A stretch of DNA of 24,079 nt, taken from NCBI GenBank assembly GCA_900618425.1, contig UZAN01045915.1:4804-28882 (forward strand), in the 5' to 3' direction. This document shows, one piece after another, positions 11,146 through 19,901 of the stretch (its first letter is position 1; the number at the start of each line of letters is the position of its first letter). Under the pieces are notes generated by a model, which did no database searches, had not been told where the DNA came from, and saw only the letters and a program-made list of their open reading frames with translations. Origin of the DNA: Echinostoma caproni (taxonomy: Eukaryota; Platyhelminthes; Trematoda; Plagiorchiida; Echinostomatidae). The position numbers and the translations under genes are program-made.

Positions 11146-11191
11146 TTCCTAGATTTTCAGTTGACGCCTCATTTACACAACGAATTCATCA

Positions 11192-12100
11192 TCTAATCAA
11201 ATCAACTCCTGCATTCCTCTCATATACCACAGATTTGTTCATTAGAGGACACGTTCAACAAAGCTGTTATACACAATCCATGCGCGTACCGATCCCACAA
11301 GTTGATCCATTTTTTATTACCGCAATTTTTCACCGAAACTTCGTTAGCGGGGCATCAGTTACTAGTCTTCCGACCGTGACTAGTCTGGTACTGATCTAGA
11401 TTTGAAGACTGTTTTCAGTATTATAGAGTATAGAGATTGGCTGGTAAAACACGTAATCGGGTTTGTGAATAAGCAAGTACCGGATTGCGGAACAATCGCC
11501 AGGTAGTGTTTTTCTCCGTTTCTTTAGTGGAGCGAAAAATGAACTGTATCACATTTTCAATTGATATGGTCGAGCTCTATGCACCCGGTAGTCAAATAGC
11601 ACCGGACGAAAGAAAAATGTCCAATAGGGAATGGTGGATGATATTCGAGAAAGTGCCCCACGCCTAACGATTTTTTAAATTGGTCGCGAAGTGAGTTAGG
11701 TCTGGGTGGTTACATGCAGCAATACTTTTGTGTGTGGGTGGAATAGGTCAAAAGTAGTATTTGGCCCCGTTTTCGTCACGATTATACAGCAACAGACCCG
11801 ATTGTTCTGCTTTGTTGATTTTCAAAATCAAGTATTTCTGCAATGAAGACAAGATGTGTTCAGAAGTTCCCTAAACGAAAGATAATCTCCGGGATGGTGT
11901 CTTTTTACACTCGCTGAGGATTGCGTAACTTAGAATTAATTTTTATCGGAAAGAAACATTAAAACAATTCCTAGATCAACTTATTGATTACACTCAGTAC
12001 AACGGATTATTCGATGCTTCCATATCAGTCCCGATTGTGTTCAGTCACTCCAGGTAAACTTCCAAATTCCTATCCCCATGGCGTCTAGCTGACGGAACAA
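11192..12100. other. Gene-free stretch with one exon-like open frame
   Basis: No element recognised. Contains the open frame 11521-11667 described separately. Confidence 0.4.
11521..11667 (+). other. Exon-like open frame of unknown identity
   Basis: A pyrimidine-rich tract TTTTTCTCCGTTTCTTTAG ends in an acceptor-like AG at about 11525-11526. It is followed by an open frame to a TAA ending at 11667; the residues include MVELYAPGSQIAPDERK and WWMIFEKVPHA. Amino-acid composition looks protein-like and Trp-containing, but I recognise no domain. It lies 5.8 kb upstream of the calcium channel exon on the same strand. It could be a terminal exon, a processed fragment, or chance. Confidence 0.2.
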
Positions 12101-12272
12101 ATTTATTTGGGCATTCTACACAAATGGTGCCTATCTAGGTATTACTGGGTTTTCAGTGTTGTCGTAGCTGATGGCAGAATACCTCGTATTGAAAACGGGT
12201 TCACGATTGATCGGAAGCACAGGAACACGCAGCCCAGTGATCGAACAATCGATTGCCCGACCAAATGTGTCC

Positions 12273-12353
12273 TAAGGCATGCACACAAGCACGCACGTAC
12301 ATGCACACGGGTTCACGCATACCACGCAACAGACACACACACGTGTGCACACA
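12273..12353. repeat. Degenerate CA-rich tract
   Basis: CA/CACG-rich simple sequence. It produces several overlapping open frames rich in His, Thr, Arg and Cys on both strands (12107-12521), all of which I regard as artefacts of the repeat. Confidence 0.7.
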
Positions 12354-12829
12354 GTACGCCTCTGTTCCCTGTCCCTCGCACGCCCAATCGGGTCCCAAAC
12401 GGGAAACAGCGCACAGTTTTGCCCGTGTGCGTGCCCGTGCGCCCTCGTGACGTTCAAGGTCAGGTATGTGTTCATCTCATCTGCCGCCCACACAACTGGG
12501 ACACGTGACTGTTCCCGTTAGTACTTGTATTTAGTTTTACTGCCCTGTCATTCCCGCTATTCAGAGTAAAATGTACGTTGGTAACCGTATCAGTTCAACC
12601 ATTCAAGTGACTAACATTGCTACAAAAGGTTATGCCAATGAATAATCAGTACGAAAACGTAGTGTTTCAAAACTTAGCTTTTTAGCCTGTTACAAGATTG
12701 ATTCATTAGAAAAACAGAAATGTGGCGAACAAGCTTGGTTTCAGTGCTTCATCTACTGGCCAATTACATCACATCATATAACTCAGGGAAACAGTTAAAT
12801 CAGGGTTTTAGTATGTGTAACATGGAAGT

Positions 12830-12860
12830 TCAGGGGTTGGGAGGGAGGAACGGAGGGGAG
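12830..12860 (+). other. G-rich tract near the arm border
   Basis: GGGG, GGG, GGG and GGGG runs with short A/T spacers match a loose G-quadruplex pattern on the + strand. It straddles the junction between the left arm and the Penelope-like fragment. Confidence 0.35.
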
Positions 12861-12865
12861 ATGTA

Positions 12866-13103
12866 TTAACACTGACCGCATAATTGGTGATAACTCCTTG
12901 CGGAGTGTGAATATTTGACTGAAGTGTTAAGTGGGGCACTTCGGACTCCTGGCCATGGGATGGAAAGGGATTTAACAAACTGGTTGTGTTCACATGGTGA
13001 GGGTTTATTTATTCTAGTAATTGCTATCGCCTCTGCTGTAGATAACAATCGAGCTTTCACATCCTTAGACCGAATCCCTGTCAGTAAATAGATTGGATGG
13101 AAC
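12866..13103 (-). pseudogene. Penelope-like element, GIY-YIG endonuclease C-terminus (fragment 1)
   Basis: The minus-strand frame from the inner arm border reads ESFHPIYLLTGIRSKDVKAR, then LLSTAEAIAITRINKPSPCE, then the KSLSIPWP end block, and closes with TAA at 12868-12866. The AEA.AI....P.LC..Q..V.SL.LPWP pattern is the hallmark of the extreme C-terminus of Penelope-like proteins downstream of the GIY-YIG nuclease. In place of the conserved LC the copy has PCEHN. The frame is uninterrupted for about 75 codons up to the arm border, so this copy is relatively young. The catalytic GIY-YIG motif itself is missing because of truncation. Confidence 0.75.
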
Positions 13104-13239
13104 GATTCCTAACCTATGAACTTCCATTTTACACATACTAAAACCCTGATTTGAATGTTTCTCGTGTTAGTTCCCTGAGTTAAATGATGTGCTGTAATTA
13201 GCCAGTGGATAAAGCATTGAAACCAAGCTTGTTTTTTTC

Positions 13240-14500
13240 TAGTAAAAGATTGCCTAATCACGATGAAACGACTGTTCGCAGTGCTCACAGTGTTGCAATG
13301 TGTACGATTCGAATCTGGGATAGGTGATCGGTGAGATTAGGCTGTTGCACGGTGGTGTGTCGACGAATCCAGCCTGACCCACACATGCAGTTAACTAGGA
13401 AAAGTCATGGAAACATTGTCCCAAGTTGGGCGTGTGGCTTCGCAAACATCGTGTTACTTCACCAGTCCTGCAGCTGAACTGATTCACCGTCGTATGTGCA
13501 TGCGCTGCTCATCATCTGTAGCGGTAGACAGCCATCAGTTAGGATCCCTTGGCAATCAGTGCGAGCCTATATTTGGAAAAAAAAACAGTACAGCAAGCAG
13601 ATCGCGTCGAGATGATTTGGTACGTGTGAATCCTAGAAGGAGTTGCGATAATAATAAACTCCATAAATGACGAGAGCTGGACAATGCTCAAGCAAACACG
13701 CAACGTCTCATACCACACGGGTGACCTCTGAGAAGTGGTGTTTCTTGTACGGGGTTGTTAGAACGATCGTACAACCCAATCTATCAGAATCGAAATTGAT
13801 TCACACAAACTGAAAACAATTCAATTGAATTAGGTCAAAACTAGGAAGATATCAGCTCCTAATGACCAACTTGGAGGATCAGTATTGACCTAGCAGTTGG
13901 CAGTTTGATCCAAACGTCCCGATCGATTTAGAAGAAATGGGTGAGATTTCTCCGGACCGATCTGGAGCTTTGCTGCCATTCGGGCTCCTCAGCAGGGTAC
14001 GTTGCTTGTTTAAATGTAACTGAATTGGTCTATTGAACTAGAAGGTCTGCTTCCCAATATTCGGTCACCAGTCTCGGTGACAATGTCAAATTTTGATCAC
14101 GCGTAAACCACCTCGGTTGTTGCTGATCTAATGTGTACGAAAACAAGTAGTCACTCGGTGAGCGCGGTGAAAATCAATTTGAGTTTCCCCGTACTAGTCA
14201 TGCGAACAAGGTCACCAACCAGATTGCTGTCCCGGAAATCACATGTTCAAACCCCACCACCGAACTCTGCCATTGTTTTGATCATTTTGCTCTCCCCGTA
14301 CTGGAAACTTCAACCAGAAAATTTAATTGAGAACACACATTCAGAGCCGAACAATCGTTTTCATTGATTAATCTTCTACCCCGTACAGGTCATATAAGGA
14401 AATGGCATGTTAAACGATGATAGACATTCCGTATTATTATAATATTATATTTCACACTTGTCTGACGCCAGACTATGCCAAACAAATCATGGTACAATAA
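13240..14500. other. Gene-free stretch with tRNA-like B-box matches
   Basis: No gene recognised; open frames at 13407-13670 and 14131-14367 have no domain. B-box-like words GATTCGAATC (about 13304-13313) and GTTCAAACCCC (about 14245-14255) occur on the + strand and could mark decayed tRNA-derived repeats, but no convincing A box or repeat border was found. Confidence 0.35.
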
Positions 14501-14524
14501 TCTTTATAAAAAGAAAAACCGTTC

Positions 14525-15080
14525 ATGATTGGCTTGTAGGCTGAATACTAACAGGTTGCCCAGGCCAAGGCAGGTGAATCTTCGTGTGAAATCCACAACC
14601 GGAGCCTTTGGTAAGCCCAAGCCTGACCCGCAAGGTAGCGGGGCGGTGTGTAAAAACCGCAGTCCATTGGGGGCCGGTGTCCAGTTCATCGGATCGTACG
14701 CCCTTTGGAAGGGGTCAAACGTCCAAGGTGCCCAATGCACCTCGATGCCCAATCGAGCCGGTGACCATTGCTACAGCCAGGAAGTTGTGTGTGGTTCGTA
14801 CGCCTCCTCTTGGTTGGTTTGGAATCAGGGTTTTTGGCCAACTTCTCTAGGTGAACTGCCAGTGGTCCATCAACCCGGTTATAGCCCCGGATATCGGCTT
14901 TTCATTCTCTCACTTTGGTGGTAAAACATGTCCGCCATGAGAAGGCAGTGAGTAAGGCTTCCTCAGCAGAGGCTATTTGAAACGCTTGGTCGTATGGGAG
15001 CATTTTGTGAGGTGCAAGGGAAGGGTGACCGACCGCAACCCTAGACACCCACCCCCGACCATACTGAGGATTCCGTAATC
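14525..15080. repeat. GC-rich repeat-like segment
   Basis: Markedly richer in G and C than its surroundings, with open frames on both strands (131 codons + at 14529-14924; 82 codons - at 14504-14752), which is usual for GC-rich non-coding DNA. It lies directly 3' of the Penelope-like stop codon at 15137 on the minus strand, so it may be that element's 3' untranslated region or a separate inserted repeat, such as a retroelement 5' leader. It does not recur, in the inverted orientation, beyond the second 3' arm at 15832-15920, which argues against it being part of the duplicated terminal repeat. Identity unresolved. Confidence 0.4.
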
Positions 15081-15082
15081 CA

Positions 15083-15155
15083 AAATTCACCGTGATTGGT
15101 CGAAAGGGAGAGGGATGTGAGGTGAGTTTCACACCACTAGGTCACCTTAACACTG
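15083..15155 (-). repeat. Inverted terminal arm, left copy (Penelope-like 3' end)
   Basis: This 73-base segment spans the last six codons and stop of the Penelope-like frame and about 55 bases of 3' sequence. Its reverse complement recurs at 15832-15920: shared blocks include CACCACTAGG.CACC, GGAGAGGGATG and TCACCGT.ATTGGT. Confidence 0.75.
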
Positions 15156-15832
15156 CAATCAGGTTGTGATGGGTCATTCGTGCGATCGATCTTCGGCCAT
15201 GGCAGCTGAATGGCATGAGCCAATCTCTTTTGTGCACACAGATTGGGTGTAAACAAACGAATACCGATCGCTTCGGCCGAGACTAGGATGTGGAAATGCA
15301 GTGANTGACTTGGATGGGTGAGGCGGTGCTCGAAAGATACTTTCGAAGACTGATTCAGGCTTCACTTGGTGACTTGAGTCTGCTAGGTGGGTGAGAATAA
15401 CGCTTCCTGTGACATCTTTTCCATCATGTTGTAACCAGTGTGGACAGGACTTTTTAATCCGCCTGGAAAGTTGCCTCACCATTCGCCAATATAGGTTGAG
15501 TTACGAACGCAACTGAATTAAAAGATGAACATAAATGGGGTCAGCGTAGGTAAACTGTCTTTATTAGATGACTATTGGCGAGCCTGTGAATACGCATTAC
15601 AAACTGGCTGCATTAGAGTTTCCTCTTACAGCACGCGCCAAATGTCTCCTAACCCAATCTGACAGGTCGTCGCCTTTGAATAGCGATTTGATAAACAGCT
15701 TCTTCTTCTTCTTCGAAGCTTCCTGAACGTGATCGTGTTTCCATTTTTCTTCTAGGTTTATTTCGACGAACCTTTCAGGCTATCCGTCTACCCTTAGAAT
15801 GTTTTTAATCTGATCAAGTTTATCTGCGTTTA
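15137..15832 (-). pseudogene. Penelope-like element: RT C-terminus and GIY-YIG endonuclease (fragment 2)
   Basis: Minus-strand translation gives, in order, DQIKNILRVDG.PERFVEIN (about 15815-15755), FIKSLFKGDDLSDWVRRHLA (about 15700-15640), NSNAASL, then SCVRNSTYIG (about 15521-15490) and VRQLSRRIKKSCPHWL, with VTGSVILTHLADSSHQV and FESIFR (about 15440-15330), and finally AEAIGIRLFTPNLCAQKR plus HAIQLPWPKIDR to a TAG at 15139-15137. This is the connection between RT thumb and GIY-YIG nuclease followed by the nuclease and the conserved C-terminal P.LC.QK...LPWP block. The YIG and following Arg are visible. Frameshifts occur after YIG and near the ambiguous base 15305, and there is a stop after RVDG, so it is inactive. 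The RT palm is missing because the copy is truncated at about 15830. Confidence 0.85.
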
Positions 15833-15920
15833 CAGTGTTATGGTGGCCTAGTGGTGTGAGATTTGTCGCGCCACTCACCGCGCATCCCTCTCCATTTCAA
15901 CCAATTACGGTGACTTTTCA
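15832..15920 (+). mobile_element. Second, inverted Penelope-like 3' end abutting the truncation point
   Basis: At the exact point where fragment 2 is truncated, the + strand starts with ACAGTGTTATGGTGGCCTAG, the equivalent of the last codons and stop of fragment 2 (CAGTGTTAAGGTGACCTAG). It continues through about 65 bases of matching 3' sequence, with an 11-base insertion relative to the left copy. It therefore represents a much shorter copy of the same family in opposite orientation, head-to-head with fragment 2, the arrangement typical of Penelope insertions. Confidence 0.7.
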
Positions 15921-17456
15921 TTGAATGAATGTCTATCCTCGTTTGACATGCCAGTTCCTTAGATGACCTTTACAGGCTAGAAGATGAATCAATCAACATA
16001 ACTGTTCTCCTCTGAACGTGCCTTTTCATGTCATAATGGGCTTATTCTAAAATATCTAACAATTAATTACTCTTTTCGAAGGAAACAACTAAAATAAAAG
16101 GAGAGGAGCATAAATAGATAATATAAGAGATCTTTCAATTGTCACAGCATTCAGGCAAGCGTTGCTCTACTTCATGGAGAGATACACACATCCACCAAAC
16201 TACCAAACGTCTTTGCTATTTAGCGCACACATTTGTTTTTGCTCGCATTCAAAAAAGTGATATTGTTGTGTTCCAAATTGAGTAGAAAAATGAGCACACA
16301 ACGAATTAAGCGGTAATTTTATTGCAAACGACAAATATGTAGCCGGTTCACAAACCGGGGGACAAGCAGGGACGAACCACGTATAGGAGGGCAGGCCGAC
16401 ACCGGCTCACACGTCGCACTACATGCGAATGCCGTCAAGCCAGCATTCATCCTGAGCTCAGGTGGCATGCATCAGCGAATTAGAGATCCACTATGGGCAG
16501 TGCATGGCTGCAGCATTCCCGTTAGCAAGCACCCAGTTGCACATCATATCCGTCGAAACTGAACCAATGTGCACCGTGATTTTATCAAAATTGTGCTTGG
16601 AATTGAAGAACTAGTAAATGAAACTACCATCGGAGCATGTACACACGCCTCGTTTAATTGTATATCACAGAGTTCCCTACTGGGTAGAAGAGGACAACAA
16701 CATATTGACAGCTCATCACTTAGTTGTTACGTAACAACGAGATCATGGGTACCAGAGCTGAAGGGAAATGTGCCACAAAGCTTCCACAATAGGGAAGATG
16801 TGCCAAACAACACTCATGTCATCACTAATACAAAAAAGCATTCACAGCAACCTCAACCCTTTCTAATTGCCCAACATGTGTTATTGGTTTGAGCAGACCG
16901 ATACAATTCACATTGTGCTATGTTCTCTTTCTTTAGAGTTTACCCAGTTTATTATGATCTGTTGAAGCCTGAAATCATTGAAATACTGCCTGTTGTGTTA
17001 AATGCATCGACATACAATAAGCGTCCCGAAGCCTTTTCAGATGTCCTAATTGATTAGCGGATGTCAGATGATCAACTTCCCCCTCCCCCTATGTCATATA
17101 CCCGACGTCGAACTCCAGTGCAATCAGTTCTACCAAACTGAATAACGTGGGCTTTTCATTGAAGGGTGACGTGCGTGATGAGTGTGTTTTCGATAAATCT
17201 GTGCAGTTCTAACGTCTAAAACCAATGAGACGGAGAGGGAGAGACAAGTCTGCAGTGTAGAGAAAACGTTCAATGGGTAGATTCGGTTGTTTTTGTAAAT
17301 TTACACATCAAAAATATTTGTGTTCACAATTTCACAGTGTAATACAACGTTTATGATCAGCTGACACACATTGGAGCTCTATTTGAATGGGTTTTTTTCA
17401 AAACATTTTCCCATCCCTTTTTCACGCACACTGTTCCCGAAATCCCCGGGGTACAG
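15921..17456. other. Non-coding, upstream of the calcium channel exon
   Basis: No gene or element was recognised. A 107-codon frame at 16569-16892 has no domain and is probably chance. A GC-richer block at 16340-16520 follows an AATAAA on the minus strand (about 16318-16323), but no minus-strand coding region supports a gene end. If the calcium channel gene continues leftwards, this is intron. Confidence 0.4.
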
Positions 17457-17567
17457 AGTTCTCGACGGTCAAGTGAGAGTGGCACCTCAGTCGACAGTGA
17501 GGTGATTCTAGAGGCAGAGCGGTTGGAATTAGAACGCCTGGCTCTGAAGGAGTTAGATGCTGCTGTG
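17457..17567 (+). CDS. CACNB: Voltage-gated calcium channel beta subunit, exon before the SH3 domain
   Basis: A 37-codon exon. The acceptor is GGGTACAG after a pyrimidine-rich tract (TTCCCATCCCTTTTTC); the donor is GTG|GTAAGT at 17568. The peptide runs SSRRSSESGTSVDSEV, then LEAERLELERLALKELDAAV. It has the Ser-rich then Glu/Arg/Leu-rich helical character of the segment before the SH3 domain in calcium channel beta subunits (the S..TSL.EE......Q.ERAK region). It ends in phase 0 and joins directly to the phase-0 start of the next exon, giving ...DAAV-SKPVAFSVRTN, where other beta subunits have ...ERAK-T/SKPVAFAV+TN. The protein is a cytoplasmic subunit that binds the alpha-1 I-II linker and controls channel traffic and gating. 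The part upstream is not found in the window. A Ser cluster could be phosphorylated; this is inference. Confidence 0.8.
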
Positions 17568-17689
17568 GTAAGTGCACTTGTTCAAGGCTGACAGTTGTAA
17601 AACGTAAAACCCGATAGTATTTGTGCAACAAATTCTGTTTATACATTTTATTGAAGTGTCAGTAACAATTTTTGCAGTTCACTTCATTG

Positions 17690-17812
17690 TTGCAATTCAA
17701 TGCCCATAGGGAATTTCTAGTGCCTGGCACATGAACATTATTTTGTGGTGCGGTAAGTGAAGTTCGCTTCACTGTATTTCGCTGTACAATGATGATGATG
17801 ATGATGGTGCAT
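17690..17812 (+). mobile_element. Probable RTE-like 3' tail within the intron
   Basis: The segment ends in CGCTGTACAATGATGATGATGATGATGG. The preceding CGCTGTAC also stands upstream of the GAT-type tail of the RTE-like element at 6735-6781, so both may be 3' ends of the same family. No coding part remains. The left border is arbitrary. Confidence 0.4.
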
Positions 17813-18779
17813 ACCAGAGTAGTGTGAGCGTCAATTTAAGAAAATTTCTCAGTTTCAAGTGTTTATACCAATTGAAAGGAACCAATAAACTGTTCCAGAA
17901 CATGAAGGGAGGACGTGCTAAATCAAAGCCGTGACTCACTTACAGTATTAAATTCCGTGTAATACTCAGTGCCGATCGACACTGGCATTTTAAACCCCTT
18001 TTAAATGGGGTGGGGATGCCATGCTAAAAATAAAAATCAGTTGTGGTCAAAAATGAATCTCAAAACCCCGAATAATGTTTAATGTTGCGCTGTAAAGAAC
18101 GATGCGTTCAAACAGAAAGTGGGAAAACATCCTCTGTCCATGCTCTGTCAGACTCCTATGAAGCAATCCCTGGACACATCTGCTCAAATCACAGTCGGCT
18201 TTTAAAACGAACTTCCTCAAGAGGTCAGGAAATGTACTTTATTTGTGGTCTGATTCGGGGATGAGTTTCTAGGCTTCAGAATGTCGGTAAGTCGAACAGG
18301 CAAAAGTAAGGATTCACCATTTCACACCAAATCCATAAAAAACAAAGTTCCTGACGGAAAATGGCTCGTTCGGAAATTACTGGAATTACTGCTCCCCCCG
18401 CCTCCCGACCGTAGCCTGATTAATAAGCCGAATATCGACTAGATTACAGTTCGAAAAAGTTCACATATTCCGTCGGTGAATGCTGAGAACAATGGCTGGT
18501 TCTGTTGAATGTACAAAAATCAAAACATCCATGCTACGCTACTATCTACTTACAAGAAACAGTGATTAACGAGGTAAATCTAAATCTTGTCTAACTGCAT
18601 TCGTTTTGGAAGTTTTGCACTACGACTTGTGAGAACGAGCTCATCTGGTGGGAGGGTTTTGATAAAAGCTTACAGATAGCACACCGTCTTTCTTGGGTCC
18701 ATGTACCTGATTGATGACACTGAAGATGAAACTTAAATATATTTGAATCGGGAATCCTACTCTGGTTAAGCGTAGACTA

Positions 18780-18840
18780 ATTAGCATAGTGGTACCCCAA
18801 TGGAATGTCATTCAAGGGGTCCTCAGTCCCGAACCCGGAA
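18780..18840 (+). other. Weak tRNA-like segment
   Basis: TTAGCATAGTGGTA (about 18781-18794) resembles a polymerase III A box, and about 40 bases further TCCCGAACCCGG resembles a B box with two changes. No cloverleaf closes. It is a candidate tRNA-derived repeat inside the intron. Confidence 0.25.
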
Positions 18841-19691
18841 TATCTGCGGTGGACAGGCCTTACTGCCGGACTCTAGGAGAACCGCAAATCAAGTTTGATG
18901 GTCTCCTGTGGAACGGTCGACGGAACGAACTGGAATTAGGCGTCAGGATTAAATCTATAGGAGATTAAAAGACGCACTGGCAATATGTCGAATTGATTGA
19001 TATTCGGCAAAAATACGGATAGGTTATGTTTAAATATTATCTCAAACTAAGTACCGTAACACTGATTCATATGTGGTACAAGAATAATAGTTTTGATTGG
19101 AATAGCTTCGGGCGATGGCTGTTTAGGCACCTGAGTAGGCCATATAATAAAAATGAAGCCGAGGATTGAAGGAATTTTACAGGTTTATTTGTACATACAC
19201 CCACAGACACACTTGACCCGTGGATTTTTTGGTTTGATCCTATCCACCAGAACACTGCGGTTTGAATTCCAGCAATATTAGTGTGCGATACGATGTGGAT
19301 TCGGCCCCCCTCCCTGCAAAGATAGAACTACATCATCTATACTGATGGATTGTTTTTTAAATGGTTCAGTAAAATTTCGATTTGAATCACTGGACGTTCA
19401 CATTTTAAATTGCCAAATAGTTTACCCTATTCTGAAGTTATGGTAATCTGAACTCTCAAAAGTACAGGAAGAAATCAAATAAAGTTTCTCCGTCATCTTT
19501 CAGAACATTGAGTTTTGTTCTTGTAATTACACTGTTATACAGTCAATCGATAGGATCTTCCGAGGCGAAGGCGTTTTAATGCTCGTGGAAATCCTTTGGA
19601 AGTAAAGTGATCAGAAAATATTGGTCCAATTGTACGAGGATCATGAAAAGGGAATGCTATTTATGACTATCTGAATCCGTAGATGAAAAGG

Positions 19692-19694
<3 letters not shown>

Positions 19695-19725
<31 letters not shown>
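19695..19725. repeat. (GT)15 microsatellite
   Basis: An uninterrupted GT tract about 180 bases upstream of the SH3 exon acceptor. Long GT tracts in introns can affect splicing of the neighbouring exon; here that is only a possibility. Confidence 0.95.
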
Positions 19726-19726
<1 letters not shown>

Positions 19727-19901
19727 ATGCATTTAGGTCAATGAGTCTGTTACACGGTGGATTTCACTCTGTTATTACAAATCGCTCCTGTTACTGTAGT
19801 TTTATAAATTCCAGTATATGATAGTCATTCCTTGATTGATAAATCGAAATTGGAATTATGTTTCCGCACCGCATTTTCTCTTATCATTCCCAACCAAACA
19901 G

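Larger units (their letters stand above)
10741..11191. mobile_element. 451-bp palindromic element with a hammerhead in each arm
   Basis: The ends are perfect inverted repeats over TGATGAATTCG (10741-10751 and 11181-11191). The inverted arms extend, imperfectly, about 120 bp inwards (10741-10866 and 11065-11191). Each arm contains the same modules: end sequence with GAATTCGTTGTGTAAATGAGG, a segment like AGCTAGGAAGCA, a type I hammerhead, and a tRNA-type B box or its remains. The right arm B box is CGTTCGATTCCC (11070-11081). The left arm hammerhead is on the minus strand and the right arm hammerhead on the + strand, both transcribed outwards from the centre. The central 200 bases (10867-11064) are unique. 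The head-to-head layout resembles the inverted terminal repeats (pLTRs) of Penelope-like elements, which are known to carry hammerheads. No clear target-site duplication is visible. Confidence 0.85.
12729..13233 (-). mobile_element. Truncated Penelope-like element bounded by inverted arms
   Basis: Arms of about 115-125 bp lie at 12729-12843 (+ orientation) and 13105-13233 (reverse complement). Both begin AACAAGCTTGGTTTCA and share CAGGGTTTTAGTATGTGTAA and GGAAGTTCA with few changes. Between them, and ending almost exactly at the arm borders, is the C-terminal part of a GIY-YIG Penelope-like protein (12866-13103). This fits a 5'-truncated copy whose 3' untranslated region is repeated in inverted orientation at the truncation point, an arrangement known for Penelope elements. 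The right arm carries a 13-base insertion or the left a deletion near the middle. The outer borders may extend to a shared TAGAAAAA. Confidence 0.8.
17568..19901 (+). other. Intron of the calcium channel beta gene
   Basis: Begins GTAAGT and ends AACCAAACAG after a pyrimidine-rich stretch. It hosts a probable RTE-like tail (about 17690-17812), a weak tRNA-like segment (about 18780-18840) and a long GT microsatellite (19695-19725). No open frame inside it (18082-18264 +, 19067-19255 -) has a recognisable domain. Confidence 0.75.

Noticed and set aside
12107..12521. Cluster of overlapping open frames on both strands
   Set aside because: All run through a CA/CACG-rich tract that avoids stops in several frames; the His/Thr/Cys-rich translations are simple-sequence artefacts.
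12729..12760. GAAACC followed by a palindromic CAAGCTTG in the Penelope-like arms as a hammerhead
   Set aside because: The space between the ATGA-like word and GAAA is too short for a stem II, and the CUGANGA core is absent in both arms.
14504..14924. Protein gene in the GC-rich block
   Set aside because: Overlapping open frames on both strands in a GC-rich segment, no domain and no splice context; a repeat is the simpler reading.
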